NCBI RefSeq assembly: GCF_016865485.1
Contig: NZ_AP024452.1
Coordinates: forward strand, 5,974,501 to 6,038,500
Direction of reading: 5' to 3'
From: Luteitalea sp. TBR-22
GTDB taxonomy: Bacteria; Acidobacteriota; Vicinamibacteria; Vicinamibacterales; Vicinamibacteraceae
Length of the DNA stretch: 64,000 bases
A program made the position numbers and the translations under genes. How positions within the stretch are numbered: position 1 is the first letter of the stretch; each line of letters opens with the position of its first letter. The notes under the pieces are model-generated. The model worked only from the letters and a program-made list of their open reading frames with translations, was not told the DNA's origin and did no database searches. Below, in pieces: positions 61,015 through 64,000 of the stretch.

Positions 61015-61116
61015 GGCAGCCATTGTACGAGTCGCCCCGGTCGCGCCGGCAATCGGCTTGGAGCCCGGCCCGTCGCGGCGTAGGATGCCTCTGGCGGCCC
61101 TTTCCGCCAGGTGCCC

Positions 61117-61542
61117 ATGACCGAACGACTCCGGACGCAGGACGACGTGCCTGTGGGCCGGTTGCGAGGCTTCCGACCGCGCGTACGGTCGATCGACTCG
61201 CACGCCGATCCCTCGTCGCCGCTCAACCTCGACAAGTTGATCCACGAGCGGCTCCGCCTGGCCATCGTGAGTTCGCTGGCCGTGCAGGACAAGCTGTCGT
61301 TCAACGACCTCAAGTCGCTGCTGCGCACGACCGACGGCAACCTGAGCGTCCATGCGCGCAAGCTGGAGGACGCGGGGTACATCAGCTGCACCAAGACGTT
61401 CGAGGGACGCCTGCCGCGCAGCGAGTACTCGCTGACCCGTGCCGGGCGTGTCGCCCTCGAGCGCTACCTGGGGCACATGGAAGCGCTGATCACCGCCACC
61501 CGCACCGGCAGCCCGAAGCCCGAGGAGCCGAAGCTGCCGTAG
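61117..61542 (+). CDS. Winged-helix DNA-binding regulator
   Basis: A 141-aa protein. After a 40-residue N-terminal extension, residues about 43-115 form a MarR/PadR-like winged helix: IHERLRLAIVSSLAVQDKLS, FNDLKSLLRTTDGNLSVHAR (recognition helix), GYISCTKTFEGRLPRSEYSL (wing). A dimerisation helix follows. It is divergent from the rhodanese gene, which it may regulate (inference). The stop is followed by the GGCCTTC element. Confidence 0.87.
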   Translation: MTERLRTQDDVPVGRLRGFRPRVRSIDSHADPSSPLNLDKLIHERLRLAIVSSLAVQDKLSFNDLKSLLRTTDGNLSVHARKLEDAGYISCTKTFEGRLPRSEYSLTRAGRVALERYLGHMEALITATRTGSPKPEEPKLP

Positions 61543-61550
61543 GGGCATGA

Positions 61551-61583
61551 GGCGGCCTTCGTCATTCGGCCTTCGGCCTTCGT
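61551..61583. repeat. 33-base GGCCTTC element
   Basis: Nearly identical to 10591-10623 and to the inverted copy at 17398-17430, including the GTCATTC interruption. Confidence 0.8.
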
Positions 61584-61596
61584 GGTGCCAGCCTGC

Positions 61597-61662
61597 CAGC
61601 CGACCTGAAGGTCGGCTGCTACGCCCCCCTCCCCCCGTAGGCGTCGACCTTCAGGTCGACGC
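61597..61662. repeat. Facing pair of GTAG-headed palindromes
   Basis: The left, inverted unit has stem GCCGACCT/AGGTCGGC ending in CTAC (61619-61622). The right unit starts GTAG at 61637 with GTCGACCT/AGGTCGAC. The centre is C-rich. This is the same pair type as at 58586-58650 with the stem variants swapped. Confidence 0.85.
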
Positions 61663-61715
61663 TCGGTCGGCATTCCCGGCATCGCGGCATCGCAGCATTA
61701 CCAGGGAACAGAGCC

Positions 61716-62543
61716 TCAGGCGACCGTGTTCGTGAGCGTGCCGATCCCGTCGATGGTGATCGCCACCTCGTCGCCGCTCGCCAGCGTGAAGTCGTCGGGA
61801 GGCACGATGCCCGTCCCGGTGAACAGGTAGCAGCCGACCGGGAACGTCGTCTCGCGATAGAGCCAGCCGGCCAGTTCGTCGAAGCCACGCTTGATCTGGC
61901 CGGTGGTCGTCTGCCCCTCGAACGCCACTGACCCGCCGCGGGTGATCGCCAGCCGGATGCCCGTCGTCGGGGGCAGGGCGGCCTCGGTGAACAGCACGCC
62001 GGGGCCGATGGCGCAGGCGCCGTCGTAGACCTTCGCCTGCGGCAGGTACAGCGGGTTCTCGCCCTCGATGTCGCGCGCGCTGACGTCGTTGCCCACCGTG
62101 TAGCCGACCACCGCACCAGCGGCGTTGATGACCAGCACCAACTCGGGCTCCGGCACCGACCAGGCCGAGTCGCGGCGCACGCGCACGGTGCCACCCGGAC
62201 CGACCACGCGCGGCGCCGTCGCCTTGAAGAACATCTCCGGCCGCGGCGCCTCGTAGACGCGATCGTAGAACGTCGCGCCGCCGCTCTCGCGCGACTCGTC
62301 CATGCGAGCGTCGCGGCTCCGGAAGTACGTCACGCCGGCCGCCCACACCTCCTGCGACCCGATCGGCGCCAGCAGCACCTGGGGTGTCGCGCCGTCGGTC
62401 TCCGGAGCCTTCGCGGCATGGGCGCGCAGCCGCGCCACCGGCGATCGATCCTGCAGGAGCTCGTCGAAGGAGAGGTCGGTAAGGCGCAGCGCGCGCCCGT
62501 CGGTGACGAGGACGAGACCGTGGTCGGTACGGTACAGCAGCAT
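61716..62543 (-). CDS. Fumarylacetoacetate hydrolase-family protein
   Basis: A 275-aa FAH-fold protein. Residues 1-80 are the small N-terminal domain. The catalytic part has [43 protein letters not shown], the acidic metal ligands around [20 protein letters not shown] and [12 protein letters not shown]. Members hydrate, hydrolyse or decarboxylate C-C bonds of keto-acids in aromatic or sugar-acid catabolism; the substrate is unknown. The ATG follows directly after the MBL gene stop (TGAATG), so the two are co-translated. Confidence 0.9.
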   Translation of the reverse strand: MLLYRTDHGLVLVTDGRALRLTDLSFDELLQDRSPVARLRAHAAKAPETDGATPQVLLAPIGSQEVWAAGVTYFRSRDARMDESRESGGATFYDRVYEAPRPEMFFKATAPRVVGPGGTVRVRRDSAWSVPEPELVLVINAAGAVVGYTVGNDVSARDIEGENPLYLPQAKVYDGACAIGPGVLFTEAALPPTTGIRLAITRGGSVAFEGQTTTGQIKRGFDELAGWLYRETTFPVGCYLFTGTGIVPPDDFTLASGDEVAITIDGIGTLTNTVA

Positions 62544-63344
62544 TCAGGCGCTCCGGAGGTGCCAGTGGTCGCCCGCCTCGGTGACGCGGCCGTCCTCCAC
62601 GAGCTTGTGAAGGTGGGCCAGCACGTTCTGCCGCGCCGCGGGCTTGAGGGCGTCGGCGGTGGCAGCATACAGGCGTTCCACGATGGCGTCAGCGGTGTCG
62701 ATGCCGGCGGCCAGGCACTCGAGCACCTGCTGTTCCCGCGTGAGGCGGTGCGACAGGTAGCCCCGCAGCAGCGACGCCGGCTGCAGGATGGGCTCGCCGT
62801 GCGCCGGCAGGATGACGCGCGGCTGCAGTTCCAGCACCGCCCGGAGCGTCTTCAGGTATGCGCGGAGGCTGCCGCCGTACTCGGCCAGGATCGTCACCGT
62901 GCTGCCGTTGATCGCCAGGTCTCCGCCCACGAGCACGCCGTCGTGGATGTCGAACACGCAGGAGTGGTCGGGCGCATGTCCCGGCGTGTGCAGGACCCAC
63001 AGGGGGCCGTCGCCGGCCGGGATCATCGGCTCCTTCTCGATGACCTGCCACTCGATGCCATCGCCCTCCGGCAGCGGCGCGCGCTTGCGGAACACCGCCT
63101 CCGGCCAGCGGGCGTGGACCGCCACGGCGCCGTCGATGTGATCGGGATGGGCGTGCGTGACGATCACCTGCGCCAGCGGCCCGTCGCCGGCCGCCTCGAG
63201 CGCCTCTGCGAGCTGATCGAGGAACGCGGGATCGCCGGTCGGCGCGTCCACCAGCGTCGGCACGGCGCCGTGCAGCAGGTAGGCATGCACGGTGCCGCCC
63301 GAGTAGGGCGAGGAGTGCGAGGCGGTGAGGCGGGTGTAGCGCAT
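62544..63344 (-). CDS. Metallo-beta-lactamase-fold hydrolase (LACTB2-like)
   Basis: A 266-aa binuclear-zinc hydrolase. Zinc ligands are in THAHPDHIDG, LHTPGHAPDHSCVF, GGDLAING and PAHGEPI. The C-terminal helical extension (LTREQQVLECLAAGIDTADAI, AARQNVLAHLHKLVEDGRV) is the winged-helix-like tail of the LACTB2 group, whose members act on RNA or on small esters. It is coupled to the FAH-family gene. Confidence 0.91.
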   Translation of the reverse strand: MRYTRLTASHSSPYSGGTVHAYLLHGAVPTLVDAPTGDPAFLDQLAEALEAAGDGPLAQVIVTHAHPDHIDGAVAVHARWPEAVFRKRAPLPEGDGIEWQVIEKEPMIPAGDGPLWVLHTPGHAPDHSCVFDIHDGVLVGGDLAINGSTVTILAEYGGSLRAYLKTLRAVLELQPRVILPAHGEPILQPASLLRGYLSHRLTREQQVLECLAAGIDTADAIVERLYAATADALKPAARQNVLAHLHKLVEDGRVTEAGDHWHLRSA

Positions 63345-63347
63345 GAG

Positions 63348-63397
63348 GGCTGGGGGCTCAGGGCTCAGGGCTCAGGGCTCAGGGCTCAGAAAGCATA
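63348..63397. repeat. GGCTCAG heptamer array with conserved edge
   Basis: Six GGCTCAG-type units followed by AGAAAGCAT, the same boundary as at 10657. It lies upstream of the MBL gene start and close behind the stop of the outer-membrane protein gene. Confidence 0.85.
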
Positions 63398-63456
63398 CCG
63401 ATCGATCTGCGTGCACTCTAAGCCTGGAGTCTCGAGCCTGCTGCCGTTCGGCAATC

Positions 63457-64000
63457 CTAGAAGTAGTACTTCACTCTCAGCGACAGGAAGTCGCGTTCGG
63501 TATAGCGACCGAGGAAGTCGTCGCCCTCGCCGCCGAACCAGGCCGCCGACCCCTCGATCCACAGGTTGTCCCTGACGTTCCAGGCCCCGAGGCCGCGGAC
63601 GAACGCCGTGCCTTCACTGGGGTCCACGACGGCGAAGCCCCGCACCAGCCGGGTGTCGCGCGCGAACTTGCGCTCCGCGCCGCCCACCAGTTGCAGCCCG
63701 CCCGTCGAGGGCACCAGCGACGCGGTCGGTCCCACCGCCCACGTCCGACGCACGATGGCGTTGCCGAACGTCCGCCACGGGCCGACCGTCCAGTCGAGTC
63801 CGGCGCCGACCTGCAGGCTCCTGCCGGCGACGACCGGACTGCCCGGCTCGGCCTGCACGGCCGTGTCCACGAGGAACGCGCCCTCGGCGCGCCACGTCAC
63901 CGCGCCGCGAGCGGCCTCGACGTCGCCGCCCACCATCGTCAGCCGCGACCACGACTCGCGCAGCGCCACGGTGGTGAGCGCCGGCGCGGCTCCGGCGCCA
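63457..64000 (-). CDS. Outer-membrane beta-barrel protein, C-terminal part (cut by window end)
   Basis: About 181 codons are visible; the gene continues beyond the window. The alternating hydrophobic strands (TMVGGDVEAARGAVTWRAEG, WRTFGNAIVRRTW, LQLVGGAERKF, NLWIEGSAAWFGG) end in SLRVKYYF. A terminal Phe of this kind is the signature recognised by the BAM complex. It may be a porin or surface-exposed barrel of the alginate-export/DUF1302 sort, but the family cannot be fixed from this part. Confidence 0.75.
   Translation of the reverse strand, partial: GAGAAPALTTVALRESWSRLTMVGGDVEAARGAVTWRAEGAFLVDTAVQAEPGSPVVAGRSLQVGAGLDWTVGPWRTFGNAIVRRTWAVGPTASLVPSTGGLQLVGGAERKFARDTRLVRGFAVVDPSEGTAFVRGLGAWNVRDNLWIEGSAAWFGGEGDDFLGRYTERDFLSLRVKYYF

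Noticed and set aside
8942-63397. Heptamer arrays as CRISPR
   Set aside because: The units are seven bases and contiguous, without spacers. No cas genes are present.

Overview
High-GC chromosomal DNA with no phage, plasmid, insertion sequence or CRISPR array that I can see. The gene content suggests an Acidobacteriota bacterium, most likely of the Vicinamibacteria/Luteitalea type. This is inferred from an Oar-like carboxypeptidase-regulatory TonB receptor, PD40/TolB propeller proteins, a PEP-CTERM protein beside its FemAB partner, futalosine-pathway menaquinone genes and strongly GC-biased codons. No 16S rRNA or other taxonomic marker lies in the window, so the assignment is an inference.

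Layout. 1-5.1 kb: tetrapyrrole operon hemC, cobA-hemD fusion, hemB, hemL, followed by an HDAC-like deacetylase. 6-9 kb: small basic protein, TPR protein and two small exported or membrane proteins. 9.1-14 kb (minus strand): CHASE2-adenylate cyclase, M48 metalloprotease and an MscS channel with a cyclic-nucleotide-binding domain, a possible cyclic-nucleotide signalling set, then tRNA-Glu(CTC). 14-18 kb: M23 peptidase, heme O synthase ctaB, DUF420 oxidase-assembly protein, SDR. 18-24 kb: tandem alpha/beta hydrolase, two-component system, propeller protein. 24-29 kb: vapBC toxin-antitoxin pair with a palindromic operator, gamma-glutamyltransferase, beta-lactamase-fold/NamZ fusion. 29-36.6 kb: beta-oxidation genes (fadN-like, fadA, acyl-CoA dehydrogenase) interleaved with mqnB and mqnD. 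36.6-42.2 kb: DUF1684 lipoprotein, HAD phosphatase, SirB1-like protein, then a 979-aa TonB receptor with a long hairpin-rich leader and a clear terminator. 42.4-52.4 kb: metallothionein-like peptide, RNA methyltransferase, methyltransferase, SnoaL protein, phosphotriesterase-like hydrolase, PqaA-type hydrolase and a PDZ-membrane-GAF-PP2C phosphatase. 52.8-64 kb: PEP-CTERM protein, aldehyde dehydrogenase remnant, FemAB protein, ECF sigma module, CocE/S15 hydrolase, M20 dipeptidase, rhodanese, winged-helix regulator, FAA hydrolase, MBL hydrolase and a partial outer-membrane barrel.

The most unusual content is between the genes. Two repeat systems occupy almost every non-operonic gap. (1) Palindromic units headed by GTAG, often in facing pairs, look like REP/BIME elements of the kind mobilised by RAYT transposases. 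(2) Heptanucleotide arrays of several unrelated units (GGGAGTC, GGCTCAG, GGGATCG, GGGCACC, CAGTCGG, AACGTTA, GGCCTTC) carry conserved boundaries or internal interruptions that recur at distant loci, and several start at stop codons. Seven of the eight non-overlapping convergent gene gaps contain one or both systems. Heptamer arrays have also entered reading frames: the linker and C-terminus of a TrmH-type methyltransferase and the C-terminus of an esterase.
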